This document shows positions 1-8,353 of a stretch of DNA of 64,000 bases, in pieces. A model generated the notes under the pieces. That model ran no database searches. It was given only the letters and a program-made list of their open reading frames with translations, and had not been told where the DNA came from. Each line of letters starts with the position of its first letter. The first letter of the stretch is position 1. Source of the DNA: Uliginosibacterium gangwonense DSM 18521 (lineage in GTDB: Bacteria > Pseudomonadota > Gammaproteobacteria > Burkholderiales > Rhodocyclaceae); contig NZ_KB892834.1 in NCBI RefSeq assembly GCF_000373965.1, positions 364,600 through 428,599 on the forward strand. Direction: 5' to 3'. The position numbers and the translations under genes were made by a program.

Positions 1-1
1 C

Positions 2-133
2 ATTGAGCCATTTAATGCGCCGCAGAACTATATCTATCGGCCTAAGCCCAAAGAAGCGCGGCGCGAACCCTGTTTCCGGGCAAGATGCCCACCCACCACG
101 GCTGCGGCAAAAGCCGAGGCAATCAAACCTTGA
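2..133 (+). CDS. possible C-terminal end of a gene entering from the left edge
   Basis: An open frame runs from the first bases of the window to a TGA at 131-133, giving a 43-residue tail rich in basic residues and Pro/Ala that begins IEPFNAPQNYIYRPK and ends AAAKAEAIKP. The start lies outside the window. The composition fits the disordered C-terminus of a proteobacterial protein, but no domain can be recognised and a chance open frame is possible. Bases 134-216, between it and the convergent regulator gene, show nothing recognisable. Confidence 0.3.
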   Translation: MEPFNAPQNYIYRPKPKEARREPCFRARCPPTTAAAKAEAIKP

Positions 134-216
134 TGCACACCCAGGTGTCGCACAAAGGCAACACTTGCAGTAATGCTTTTACATCACCGCCCGTTGCATC
201 ACGACCACACCCCATA

Positions 217-651
217 TCAACGCCCGACCTGATTACGGTAGGTGGTAAGTAAAATACTGGTCTCGGTCGACTGGATGCTGCGGATCAGGCGGATGCGCTC
301 CAGAATGCTGGAGAGTTCATTGAGGTTCTCGGCCCGGATCTCCGCCAGCAGATCCCAGCGCCCATTGGTGTCATGCAAGGCCGCCACCCCCGGCTCCCCC
401 AGCAGGGCGGCGATCACCGAGCGGGTTTCGTTGCCCGCAATCACGATGCTCATCCATGCCCGGATATTGTTGGGCTGGGAATCTGGGCGCAACTGCACCG
501 TATAGCCCACGATGATGCCCTCTTTTTCCAGCTTGGCAATGCGGTTGGTCACCGTGCCACGGGAGACCTTGAGGCGATGAGACAGTGTTGCCACGCTCAT
601 CCGTGCGTTGCTGCGCAAAAGGCTGATCAACTGCTGGTCCAGGGCATCCAT
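217..651 (-). CDS. Lrp/AsnC-family transcriptional regulator
   Basis: This 144-residue protein has the Lrp/AsnC layout. An N-terminal winged helix-turn-helix (residues 1-50, opening MDALDQQLISLLRSNARMSV, with recognition helix SRGTVTNRIAKLEKEG) is followed by a RAM ligand-binding domain (about 65-140). Family members form dimers or octamers and respond to amino acids. The gene diverges from ornithine cyclodeaminase and arginase, so it probably senses arginine, ornithine or proline and controls those genes (inference). I chose the ATG at 651 because the family starts a few residues before the LDxxDxxLL-type motif. An in-frame ATG at 681 would add ten residues, and neither start has a clear ribosome binding site. 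Confidence 0.85.
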   Translation of the reverse strand: MDALDQQLISLLRSNARMSVATLSHRLKVSRGTVTNRIAKLEKEGIIVGYTVQLRPDSQPNNIRAWMSIVIAGNETRSVIAALLGEPGVAALHDTNGRWDLLAEIRAENLNELSSILERIRLIRSIQSTETSILLTTYRNQVGR

Positions 652-714
652 GGTGTCACTTTGCGAGGTCGACTCGCGCATTTTGCTAGGTTTAACTGCA
701 AAATAGCACATTTC

Positions 715-732
715 TTGCCATTTTGATTGGCA
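715..732. promoter_or_regulatory. candidate Lrp-type operator in the divergent promoter
   Basis: An inverted repeat, TGCCA (716-720) and TGGCA (728-732) with seven A/T-rich bases between, lies in the 138-bp divergent region between the regulator and ornithine cyclodeaminase. A TGCATTGCA dyad follows at about 751-759. Lrp-family proteins bind loose A/T-centred dyads of about this size near their own genes, so these are plausible autoregulatory or activator sites. The match is to a general site type, not a defined consensus. Confidence 0.35.
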
Positions 733-789
733 TTGAATTAGTGGAAGATGATCTGCATTGCAATCATCCACCCACCAAAGGTGCCCTTC

Positions 790-1878
790 ATGAAAACGAG
801 CAAGCGCGTATCTTCCCGCTTCATCAGCGCCGAGCGTGCCGCCGAAATGATTGGCGAAAAAGGCCTCGCCCATTGTCTGCGCAGCATCGCTACCTATATT
901 GAGCAGGATTTCTGCCGCTGGCAGGATTTCGACAAGAGCGCACGCGTCGCCAACCACTCGCAGGACGGCGTGATCGAGCTGATGCCGATCTCCGACGAGG
1001 TTTCCTACTCCTTCAAATACGTCAACGGCCACCCCAAAAACCATCGCTACAACCTGCCCACGGTGATGGCTTTCGGCGTGCTCGCCGACGTGGATACGGG
1101 TGTGCCCACCCTAATCAGCGAACTGACCCTGACCACCGCGCTGCGTACCGCTGCCATGTCGGCAGTGGCCGCCCGCGCACTCGCCCGGCCAGACAGCCGC
1201 CGCATGGCACTGATCGGCAACGGCGCGCAAAGCGAATTCCAGGCACTGGCCTTCCACCATCTGCTTGGTATACAGGAATTCCACCTCTTCGACACCGACC
1301 CGGCCGCCACCGCCAAGCTGATGCACAACCTCAGCCAACAAGGCATCGTGGCCAAACGCTTTGCCAGCACCCGTGAAGCAGTATGCGGTTGTGATATCGT
1401 CACCACGGTGACGGCAGACAAGACCAATGCCACCATCCTGAGCCCGGACATGATTGAGCCCGGCATGCACCTGAACGCTGTAGGTGGCGACTGCCCCGGC
1501 AAGACCGAACTGCACCGTGGCGTGCTGGAGATGGGCCGCGTGTTTGTGGAATACGAACCACAAACACGTGCCGAAGGTGAAATCCAGCAGATGCCAGCGG
1601 AATTTGCAGTCACCGAACTTTGGCAGGTGCTGACCTCACACCGCGAGGGGCGCCGCGATGCCTCGGAAGTCACCGTGTTCGATTCCGTAGGCTTTGCGCT
1701 GGAAGACTTCTCGGCACTGCGCTTCATGGATGATCTGGCCTGCGAACTGGGGGCAGAGGAGCGCATCTCCTTGATCCCCGAGTTGCCCAACCCCAAGAAC
1801 CTGTTTGGCTTCCTGCTCGATCACCCGGCCCAGGCCAAACCCCAGGCAAACACACGCACAAGTGCCTGCGTAGCATAG
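790..1878 (+). CDS. ornithine cyclodeaminase
   Basis: This 362-residue protein belongs to the ornithine cyclodeaminase/mu-crystallin family, which converts L-ornithine to L-proline and ammonia with tightly bound NAD. A Rossmann nucleotide-binding signature, ALIGNGAQSEFQALAF, lies at about residues 140-155, preceded by the family-type segment GVPTLISELTLTTALRTAAMSA (105-125). The ATG at 790 is preferred over an upstream in-frame start at 748 because AAAGGTG sits about eight bases ahead of it and the protein then begins like its relatives. Arginase follows 50 bp downstream, so arginine could be converted through ornithine to proline by this pair. The long form (about 360 residues) and its pairing with arginase resemble catabolic ornithine cyclodeaminases. 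Confidence 0.92.
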   Translation: MKTSKRVSSRFISAERAAEMIGEKGLAHCLRSIATYIEQDFCRWQDFDKSARVANHSQDGVIELMPISDEVSYSFKYVNGHPKNHRYNLPTVMAFGVLADVDTGVPTLISELTLTTALRTAAMSAVAARALARPDSRRMALIGNGAQSEFQALAFHHLLGIQEFHLFDTDPAATAKLMHNLSQQGIVAKRFASTREAVCGCDIVTTVTADKTNATILSPDMIEPGMHLNAVGGDCPGKTELHRGVLEMGRVFVEYEPQTRAEGEIQQMPAEFAVTELWQVLTSHREGRRDASEVTVFDSVGFALEDFSALRFMDDLACELGAEERISLIPELPNPKNLFGFLLDHPAQAKPQANTRTSACVA

Positions 1879-1901
1879 TTTCAATTTTGGAGGATATCCA
1901 C

Positions 1902-1925
1902 ATGGTATGGAAGGGAGTCAGATAA
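1902..1925 (+). CDS. possible 7-codon leader ORF ahead of arginase
   Basis: A seven-codon ORF (MVWKGVR, stop TAA) sits between ornithine cyclodeaminase and arginase. It has a much stronger Shine-Dalgarno sequence (GGAGGATATCCAC before the ATG) than arginase itself, and its stop lies three bases before the arginase ATG at 1929. It could act by translational coupling, or it could be a remnant of an alternative start region. It is too short to judge by coding statistics. Confidence 0.3.
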   Translation: MVWKGVR

Positions 1926-1928
1926 GCG

Positions 1929-2924
1929 ATGCGTCCAGTCAGCATTATTGGTGTGCCGACCGATGTCGGAGCCAGCGTGATCGGTGCCCGCATGGGCCCG
2001 GAAGCTTTACGTGTAGCAGGCATCGCCCAGGCGGTTGCGCGCTACGGTTGTCAGGTGCAGGACTGCGGCGACGTGCGTGGCCCGGCCAACCCGGTAGCAG
2101 AAGCCATCAACGGCTTTCGCCATCTCGATGAGGTGGTGGCCTGGAATCACGCTGTCTATCAAGCGGTTTATGAACAACTCAACAGGGGCCGCCTGCCATT
2201 GATGATGGGCGGCGACCATAGCTTGGCCATCGGTTCAATCAGCGCAGTAGCACGCCATTGTCGTGAGCAAGGCAAAAAACTGCGTGTACTCTGGTTTGAT
2301 GCCCATGCCGATTTCAACACTTCGGCCATCACCCCCAGCGGCAATATCCACGGCATGCCTGTTGCATGTCTGTGCGGCCACGGCCCTCGGGCACTGGTCG
2401 AGATGAGTGGCAGCACCCCCGCCATCCGCCCGGCCCAGGTACGCCAGATCGGCATCCGCAGTGTGGATGAAGGGGAAAAGCGCTTCCTGCGTGATGAAGG
2501 TGTGCCCGTTTTCGACATGCGCTGCATTGATGAAATCGGCATGCGCCACACGCTGGAGCTAGCACTGGAAGGCATCGACGCGAACACCCATCTGCATGTG
2601 AGCCTGGACGTCGACTTCCTCGACCCCAATATCGCGCCAGGTGTAGGCACCGCCGTGCGAGGTGGCCCGAACTACCGTGAAGCTCAGTTATGCATGGAGA
2701 TGATCGCGGATACGGGTTATCTGGCCTCACTCGATCTGGTGGAACTCAACCCTGCGCTGGACACCCGCAATATGACTGCTGAATTGGCTGTCGACCTCAT
2801 AGAGAGCCTGTTTGGCAAGAGCACCCTGCTGACCCGGCGTGATCCGGATTCCCCGCACGCAGCAAGGCGTGAAGCCCATGAAGCGCTGCAAAGGATAGCG
2901 GAACTCGAAACCGACCCAGCCTGA
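1929..2924 (+). CDS. rocF: arginase
   Basis: Arginase hydrolyses L-arginine to L-ornithine and urea with a binuclear manganese centre. The 331-residue protein shows all ureohydrolase metal-ligand motifs: GGDHS (94-98), DAHADFN (124-130) with HG at 141-142, and SLDVDFLDP (225-233). The length is slightly above the usual 300-310 because of a C-terminal tail. It is co-directional with ornithine cyclodeaminase, whose substrate it makes. The start follows a weak GGGAG and a tiny upstream ORF. The segment before the start reads through to the convergent fusA2 gene with no clear terminator. Confidence 0.93.
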   Translation: MRPVSIIGVPTDVGASVIGARMGPEALRVAGIAQAVARYGCQVQDCGDVRGPANPVAEAINGFRHLDEVVAWNHAVYQAVYEQLNRGRLPLMMGGDHSLAIGSISAVARHCREQGKKLRVLWFDAHADFNTSAITPSGNIHGMPVACLCGHGPRALVEMSGSTPAIRPAQVRQIGIRSVDEGEKRFLRDEGVPVFDMRCIDEIGMRHTLELALEGIDANTHLHVSLDVDFLDPNIAPGVGTAVRGGPNYREAQLCMEMIADTGYLASLDLVELNPALDTRNMTAELAVDLIESLFGKSTLLTRRDPDSPHAARREAHEALQRIAELETDPA

Positions 2925-2980
2925 TGGCATAGTGAATAACAAAAAATGGGGAACGGATTACCCGTTCCCCATCCATCTGC

Positions 2981-4996
2981 TTACTTGACGGCAGCTTCCA
3001 GCAGGAGCTTGTCTGGCGCCTGCGCGTAATGCGCAAAATGCATCGAGAACTGCGCACGGCCTGAACTCATGGCACGCAGATGCCCAATGTAACCAAACAT
3101 CTCGTGCAAAGGCACATCCGCTTCGATCACGGAGCCATTGTTACGCTGCTCCTGTGCCCGAACACTGCCCCGGCGGCGGTTGAGGTCGCCAATGCAGTCG
3201 CCCATATGCTCGGTGGGTGTCACCACCTCTACCGCCATGATCGGCTCCAGCAACAGCGCGCGCCCTTCCTGCATAGCCTGCTTGAAGGCAGCCCCTGCGG
3301 CCAGCTCGAAAGCCAGCGTGGAGGAATCGCGCTCGTGGTGGCTACCATCCAGCAAAGTCACTTTCAGGTCGACACACGGGAAGCCCGCCAAGGGCCCCGC
3401 CTTGGCCGCATTGCGCACGCCGGCTTCAACCCCCGGAATGAACTCACGCGGAATGGCGCCGCCCACGATCTTGCTCTCAAAAACCAGGCCTTCACCACGC
3501 GGCAGTGGCGCCACTTCAAGCTTGACTTCAGCATACTGGCCGGGGCCGCCGCTTTGCTTGCGATGCATGTACTCAACAGTCGCCACACGCGACAAGGTCT
3601 CACGGAAAGCCACCTGGGGCTTGCCGGTCTGTACCTCGACAGCATATACCGAGCGCAGCTTTTCCAGCGCCACCTCCAGTTGCAGCTCTCCCATGCCAGA
3701 CAGGATCATCTGGCCGGATTCCTCATCCATGCGCAGGTGCAGGCTGGGGTCTTCACGCAGCATTGTCTGCAAGGCGTGGGCCAGATTCTGCTGGTCGGCA
3801 GAGCGTTTGGGCTCAATGGCGATGTCAATCACCGGCTCGGGCACCACGATCTGTTCGAGCACAACGGGATGATTCGACGCACACAGCGTATGCCCGGTCC
3901 TCACTTCCTTCAAGCCCGCCACCGCCACAATGTCGCCCGCCTGGGCAGACGGCACATCCTGCTTCTTGTCTGCATGCACTTGATATACATGGGCAATCCG
4001 CTCCTTCTGCCCGGTGGTTGCGTTCAAAACCTGCGTGCCTGCCTCGACATGCCCACGGTATACCCGCAGGAAGGTCAGCGTTCCATGGTCGTCACGGTTA
4101 ACCTTGAAGGCCAGGGCGGCAAACGGAGCCGTAACATCCGATGGCAGATCGGTATGCGCCTCTTCTGGCGCAGGCAGATAGGCCACCACTGCATCAAGCA
4201 CCGCTTGCACGCCTTTGTTCTTGAAGGCCGAACCACAGAGCACCGGCACGAAAGACCCCGCCAGCGTGCCTTTGCGCAGACATGCTTTCAGCATTTCCTC
4301 ATCCGGCTCACGCCCTTCAAGGTAGGTCAGCATGGCATCTTCGTTCTGGTCTACCACCTGTTCCACGAGGCGGCTGCGCCATGTACGGGCCAGAGCCTGC
4401 AGCTCGGCAGGCACTGGCAGCTCTTCGTGCGCGACATCAGCGTCATCTGAGTGCCAGACGTAGGCCACGTTGCGCAGCAGGTCAACCATGCCGCAAAAGC
4501 CGGATTCACTGCCGATGGGCAACTGAGTGACCACAGGGGTCACGCCCAGGCGCTCGCGGATCATGTCGACAGTACGCCAGTAATCAGCACCGATACGGTC
4601 CATCTTATTTACAAAGCATATCCTTGGCACATGGTATTTGTCGGCCAGCCGCCAGTTGGTTTCGGTCTGCGGTTCAACACCAGCCACGGCGTCGAACACC
4701 ACCACGGCGCCGTCGAGCACGCGCAGCGAGCGGTTCACTTCGATGTTGAAATCGATGTGGCCGGGGGTGTCGATCACGTTAATCTGGTAGTCGTGCCAGA
4801 ACACCGTGGTGGCCGCGCTGTTGATCGTGATGCCGCGTTTGCGTTCCTGCGGATCGTAGTCCATGACAGCGTTATGGTCATGCACTTCACCCATGCGATG
4901 GCTTTTGCCGGTGAAATAGAGGATGCGTTCGGTGGTTGTCGTTTTGCCAGCGTCGACGTGGGCGATGATGCCGATATTGCGTAGTTTTCTTGTCAT
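2981..4996 (-). CDS. fusA: elongation factor G paralog (EF-G2 type)
   Basis: A translational GTPase of 671 residues, somewhat shorter than canonical EF-G (about 695-700). The GTP-binding motifs are intact: [15 protein letters not shown] (12-26), RGITI in switch I (54-58), DTPGH (76-80) and NKMD (130-133). They are followed by domain II and the C-terminal domains III-V (for example [15 protein letters not shown]). EF-G drives ribosomal translocation, and second copies can be specialised for recycling or stress. It stands alone, away from rpsL, rpsG and tuf, which is typical of the second copy, so the symbol could equally be written fusA2. Upstream lies a promoter, a short leader ORF, a terminator and a structured segment. 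The protein itself shows no defect. Confidence 0.9.
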   Translation of the reverse strand: MTRKLRNIGIIAHVDAGKTTTTERILYFTGKSHRMGEVHDHNAVMDYDPQERKRGITINSAATTVFWHDYQINVIDTPGHIDFNIEVNRSLRVLDGAVVVFDAVAGVEPQTETNWRLADKYHVPRICFVNKMDRIGADYWRTVDMIRERLGVTPVVTQLPIGSESGFCGMVDLLRNVAYVWHSDDADVAHEELPVPAELQALARTWRSRLVEQVVDQNEDAMLTYLEGREPDEEMLKACLRKGTLAGSFVPVLCGSAFKNKGVQAVLDAVVAYLPAPEEAHTDLPSDVTAPFAALAFKVNRDDHGTLTFLRVYRGHVEAGTQVLNATTGQKERIAHVYQVHADKKQDVPSAQAGDIVAVAGLKEVRTGHTLCASNHPVVLEQIVVPEPVIDIAIEPKRSADQQNLAHALQTMLREDPSLHLRMDEESGQMILSGMGELQLEVALEKLRSVYAVEVQTGKPQVAFRETLSRVATVEYMHRKQSGGPGQYAEVKLEVAPLPRGEGLVFESKIVGGAIPREFIPGVEAGVRNAAKAGPLAGFPCVDLKVTLLDGSHHERDSSTLAFELAAGAAFKQAMQEGRALLLEPIMAVEVVTPTEHMGDCIGDLNRRRGSVRAQEQRNNGSVIEADVPLHEMFGYIGHLRAMSSGRAQFSMHFAHYAQAPDKLLLEAAVK

Positions 4997-5049
4997 GATG
5001 AATCCTGTCCTGCTCTACCCGGAGAGCATGGCTGTATGAAAGGTCTGGC

Positions 5050-5172
5050 ACTGACCTTTCGGGTACAGCCCGAATCAGGTCAGTCCGCGTCTTGCATGGG
5101 CCACCGGATATGCCATCCGGTAGCCGATGTAAGGCCAGGAGACGAGCGCAAGCACCCCGAATCCCGGCGGAC
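5050..5172 (-). promoter_or_regulatory. structured 5' leader segment upstream of fusA2
   Basis: Three strong dyads lie close together in the fusA2 leader. ACTGACCT (5050-5057) pairs with AGGTCAGT (5077-5084), extended inside by TTCGGG (5058-5063) with CCCGAA (5069-5074). ACCGGAT (5103-5109) pairs with ATCCGGT (5115-5121). GTCCGC (5083-5088) pairs with GCGGAC (5167-5172) and encloses the second hairpin. The long-range helix shares two bases with the first hairpin, so the two could compete. No known riboswitch consensus was recognised. Confidence 0.4.
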
Positions 5173-5217
5173 AACAATTGACGCGATCAGTTTGTCGTAG
5201 GTGCGCATGGCAAGATC

Positions 5218-5260
5218 CAAAAACAAAAACCCCCGGGGGCAACTGCCAACCGGGGGTTTT
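5218..5260 (-). terminator. intrinsic terminator or attenuator in the fusA2 leader
   Basis: AAAACCCCCGG (5226-5236) pairs perfectly with CCGGGGGTTTT (5250-5260), with a small GGC/GCC inner stem in the loop. Read on the minus strand the hairpin is followed by TTTTTGTTTTTG, a good U-tract; on the plus strand only four T follow. A second hairpin, GGAAGGC (5263-5269) with GCCTTCC (5275-5281), lies just upstream in the minus-strand direction. It lies between a promoter at 5443-5471 and fusA2, so it may attenuate that transcript. Confidence 0.7.
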
Positions 5261-5298
5261 ACGGAAGGCAGCAGGCCTTCCTCCAATGCGAAGAAAGG

Positions 5299-5400
5299 CT
5301 ATGAAATACCGGCGAAAATCGTCCGATCACCCGATGCAAGGCGCGCGAAGGCCGCCGCGTGAGCGGTACCTGCGTGATTTGCGTGGATGAATGTTTTCAT
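5299..5400 (-). CDS. candidate leader peptide upstream of fusA2
   Basis: A 33-codon ORF begins at an ATG about 35 nt after the predicted transcription start and ends (TAG) about 18 nt before a hairpin and a terminator. The peptide starts MKTFIHANHAGTAHAAAF and is rich in Ala and His, with no run of one regulatory amino acid as in classical trp or his leaders. The Shine-Dalgarno is weak (GAG). The position, between promoter and terminator, is what suggests a leader peptide; the coding call itself is uncertain. Confidence 0.35.
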   Translation of the reverse strand: MKTFIHANHAGTAHAAAFARLASGDRTIFAGIS

Positions 5401-5442
5401 GTTGGTTCTCAAAATTCGAAAGACATAAGTGTCAGTAAGTGG

Positions 5443-5471
5443 ATTGTAGCCAGCTATTTTGGAAACTACAA
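5443..5471 (-). promoter_or_regulatory. sigma70-type promoter for the fusA2 leader
   Basis: On the minus strand TTGTAG (5471-5466) and TACAAT (5448-5443) are separated by exactly 17 bases, a near-consensus housekeeping promoter. It lies 42 bp downstream of the yheS stop codon and points toward fusA2. Transcription would start near 5436, giving a leader of about 440 nt. Confidence 0.6.
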
Positions 5472-5512
5472 CTGTTTAATCCTGACAATGGGCTTTCATT
5501 CGCGTACGTCTG

Positions 5513-7195
5513 TTATGCCGCCAGCTTTTTCTGTGCCGCAGTGGCCGCTTCGCGCACCCGACGGGCTTCGTCGAGCAGGAACTTCTGGTAGTCGTCCAGA
5601 TCACCCTCAAAGGGCTCGACCCCGCCATTGCTGACCAGCCAGAATTCGTCGCACACCGCACGCAGCAAGGCGCGGTCGTGGCTCACCAGCATCACCGTGC
5701 CTTCAAACTCGTTGAGCGCCATGCCCAGTGCTTCGCGGGTCGCCAGATCAAGGTGGTTGGTCGGCTCATCGAGCAGCAGGAGGTTCGGGCGTTGCCACAC
5801 GATCATGCACAGTACAAGGCGGGCCTTCTCGCCCCCGCTCATGGTGCCCACAGGCTGCTTGACCATGTCGCCGCTGAAATTGAAGGTCCCCAGGAAGGTA
5901 CGCAGGGATTGCTCTGTGCCGCTCTGCCCGGGCGCGCGCATATTGGCGGGAGTGGCCTTGGCAAGGTGGATCATGTGTTCCAGGGGGGTATCCTGCGGCT
6001 GCAGCACGTCCAGTTCCTGCTGGGCGAAGTAGCCGATGTTCAGGCCCTTGCCCTCGCTGATCTCACCGCTGATGGATTCGAGCGCGTGAGCCACGGTTTT
6101 GACCAGGGTCGATTTGCCCTGCCCGTTGGCACCCAGGATGCCGATGCGCTGCCCGGCCAGCACCGAGCGATTGATGTTGCGCACAATCACCGTGGGGGGC
6201 GTGCCTGCCGGGGCATCCGGCAAGGGGGGATAGCCGAAGCTGGCGTCGAGCATCGAGAGCATCGGGTTGGGAACGTTGAGCGGCTCCTTGAATTCGAAAT
6301 TGAATTCCGCATCCGCCAGCACCGGGGCAATCTTCTCCATGCGTTCGAGCGCCTTGACCCGGCTCTGCGCCTGCTTGGCCTTGCTGGCCTTGGCCTTGAA
6401 ACGGTCGATGAACTTCTGCAGGTGGGCGATCTTGTCGGCCTGCTTGGCCATCGCGGCGGTTTGCAGCGCCATCTGCTCGGCGCGCATGTCTTCAAACTTG
6501 CTGTAGTTGCCGCCGTAGCGCACGAGCTTGGCGTTATCCACATGCACAGTGACCTGGGTGACGGCATCCAGAAATTCCCGGTCGTGGCTGATCACCACCA
6601 TGGTGCCTGCGTAGCGCTTGAGCCAGGCTTCGAGCCAGACCAAGGCATCCAAGTCCAAGTGGTTGGTGGGTTCGTCGAGCAGCAAGAGGTCGGAGGGGCA
6701 CATCAACGCCCGCGCCAGTTGCAGGCGCATCCGCCAGCCGCCGGAGAAGCTGTTGACCGGGTTGTTCAGCTCGGCGCTGGAGAACCCCAGCCCCAGGATC
6801 AGCGCCTGTGCGCGGGCGGGCGCATCGTGCGCGCCTGCGTCGTGCAGGGCCATGTAGGCGTGGGCCATGCGCATGCCGTCGTCGCTGGCTTCGGCGGCGG
6901 CCACTTCGGCCTGGGCGGCAAGCAGCACGGTATCGCCTTCGATCACAAAGTCGGTGGCGCTTTGCTCGGTCTCGGGCATGTCCTGCGCCACCTGGGCCAT
7001 CTGCCATTGCGGGGGGATCGAGAATTCGCCGCTGTCTTCGTGCAGGTTGCCATTGAGCAGGCCGAAGAAGGAGGACTTGCCGGCACCATTGCGGCCGACC
7101 AAGCCCACTTTTTCACCGGGGGCAAAGGTGACAGACGCGCTGTCGAGGACAACCTTGACGCCGCGACGCAGCGTGACATTTTTTACGAAAATCAT
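5513..7195 (-). CDS. yheS: ABC-F family ATPase, YheS-like
   Basis: A soluble 560-residue protein with two ABC ATPase domains and no membrane segments, the ABC-F arrangement. Domain 1 has Walker A GRNGAGKS (34-41), signature FSGGW and LLLLDEPTNHLDLD. A charged linker (KAKASKAKQAQSRVKALERMEKIAPV) follows, then domain 2 with GANGQGKS, MSGGEKARL and a second LLLLDEPTNHLDL. The start MIFVKNVTLRRGVKV and the C-terminal GDLDDYQKFLLDE match E. coli YheS closely. ABC-F proteins act on the ribosome near the E site. The ATG at 7195 is chosen by homology over an upstream in-frame start at 7267, although its Shine-Dalgarno is poor. A leader promoter for the neighbouring EF-G gene lies immediately downstream. 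Confidence 0.9.
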   Translation of the reverse strand: MIFVKNVTLRRGVKVVLDSASVTFAPGEKVGLVGRNGAGKSSFFGLLNGNLHEDSGEFSIPPQWQMAQVAQDMPETEQSATDFVIEGDTVLLAAQAEVAAAEASDDGMRMAHAYMALHDAGAHDAPARAQALILGLGFSSAELNNPVNSFSGGWRMRLQLARALMCPSDLLLLDEPTNHLDLDALVWLEAWLKRYAGTMVVISHDREFLDAVTQVTVHVDNAKLVRYGGNYSKFEDMRAEQMALQTAAMAKQADKIAHLQKFIDRFKAKASKAKQAQSRVKALERMEKIAPVLADAEFNFEFKEPLNVPNPMLSMLDASFGYPPLPDAPAGTPPTVIVRNINRSVLAGQRIGILGANGQGKSTLVKTVAHALESISGEISEGKGLNIGYFAQQELDVLQPQDTPLEHMIHLAKATPANMRAPGQSGTEQSLRTFLGTFNFSGDMVKQPVGTMSGGEKARLVLCMIVWQRPNLLLLDEPTNHLDLATREALGMALNEFEGTVMLVSHDRALLRAVCDEFWLVSNGGVEPFEGDLDDYQKFLLDEARRVREAATAAQKKLAA

Positions 7196-7306
7196 GGGAA
7201 GGGACTTCAGCGGCAACTTCAAAGAGGATAAGCATGATAGCCGCCCGCGCATGACAAACCTAATCAATGCTTCTATGGCGCTATTTGCACACCCCTCTGG
7301 CGGGCC

Positions 7307-8290
7307 TCACGGCGTAAAAAAGTAGCGCACCATGTGGAAGAACATCGGGGCGGAGAAGCACACCGAATCCAGGCGGTCGAGCATGCCGCCGTGCCCTTCG
7401 ATCATGTGGCCCCAATCCTTAACGCCCCGGTCGCGCTTGATGGCGGACATCACCAGCCCGCCTGCAAAGCCCATCAGCGTGATCACCAAAGCCATGCCCG
7501 CAGCCTGTAGCGGGGTAAAGGGCGTGATCCACCACAGCCCGGCCCCAAGCCCGGTGGCACTGGCAATGCCGCCGATGAACCCCGCCACGGTTTTCGATGG
7601 CGACAGGTTCGGGGCGATCTTGCGCCGCCCGTAAAGTTTGCCCCAGATGTATTGCAGCACGTCGCTGGACTGCACGACCAAAATCAGGAACACCACCAGC
7701 AGCAGGTTGCGCTCGGCGTAGCCGGGGATATCCAGCAGCAGGAGTGCCGGCACATGGGAGATGGCGTACACGCAGATCATCAGCCCCCATTGGGTTTGCG
7801 CGGTGCGCTCCAGGAAGCGGGTGGTGTCATGCCCCAGGCATGCCAGACAGGGCATGAGCAGGAACGCATAGACCGGGACAAAGATCGCAAACATGGCGTA
7901 CCAGCCCTGCCACACGAACAGATACTGGATGGGCAGGAAGATGAAGAAGCACGCCAGCAGCGCCAGATGGTCACCGCGCCGGGTGTGGGTCAGCGTAATG
8001 AATTCCCGCAAGGCGAAGAAGGACACCAGCGCAAACAACACCACCACCCCGGTGTGCCCGCCGAGCAAGGCCACCCCCATCACCGCCACCATCACCCACC
8101 ACGCGTTCACACGTGCGTTAAGGTTGGCGACCACGCCATTGTCGCGCCCCAGCCGCCAGCGCAGAATCAGGCCGATCAGGCTGGCCAGCACCAGCACTGC
8201 GCCGATGCCCATGAACAGATGCAAGGTCGTCTCGCGCACGGCGGCGGGTACGTGGGCAGAGAAATCAGGCAAGTGGGCGATCAGTTTCAT
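7307..8290 (-). CDS. ynbB: CdsA-like phosphatidate cytidylyltransferase (YnbB type)
   Basis: A hydrophobic 327-residue protein with about eight membrane segments and the CTP-transferase signature near the C-terminus (NLSPSKTVAGFIGG, then SAIKRDRGVKDWGHMIEGHGGMLDRLDS). Such enzymes make CDP-diacylglycerol from phosphatidate and CTP. It is the last gene of a lipid operon that also encodes a CDP-alcohol phosphotransferase, so it probably supplies activated lipid to that enzyme rather than serving as the general cdsA (inference). An in-frame ATG at 8323 would add 11 residues; neither start has a good Shine-Dalgarno. It resembles E. coli YnbB in family and neighbourhood. Confidence 0.85.
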   Translation of the reverse strand: MKLIAHLPDFSAHVPAAVRETTLHLFMGIGAVLVLASLIGLILRWRLGRDNGVVANLNARVNAWWVMVAVMGVALLGGHTGVVVLFALVSFFALREFITLTHTRRGDHLALLACFFIFLPIQYLFVWQGWYAMFAIFVPVYAFLLMPCLACLGHDTTRFLERTAQTQWGLMICVYAISHVPALLLLDIPGYAERNLLLVVFLILVVQSSDVLQYIWGKLYGRRKIAPNLSPSKTVAGFIGGIASATGLGAGLWWITPFTPLQAAGMALVITLMGFAGGLVMSAIKRDRGVKDWGHMIEGHGGMLDRLDSVCFSAPMFFHMVRYFFTP

Positions 8291-8353
8291 GGTCGGGTTC
8301 GTTGTTGGTGGGCCACGGGTCATTCATTCGGTTTGGTGTGTAACGCGCTGCTC

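Noticed and set aside
3080-4450. Long open frame on the plus strand across fusA2
   Set aside because: Shadow frame of a GC-rich gene; composition is His/Gln/Leu-rich and without domain features, while the opposite frame is a complete EF-G.
5076-5209. ORF of about 43 codons beginning MRTYDKLIASIVV between the leader terminator and fusA2
   Set aside because: No good ribosome binding site and heavy overlap with the RNA helices; more likely non-coding leader.
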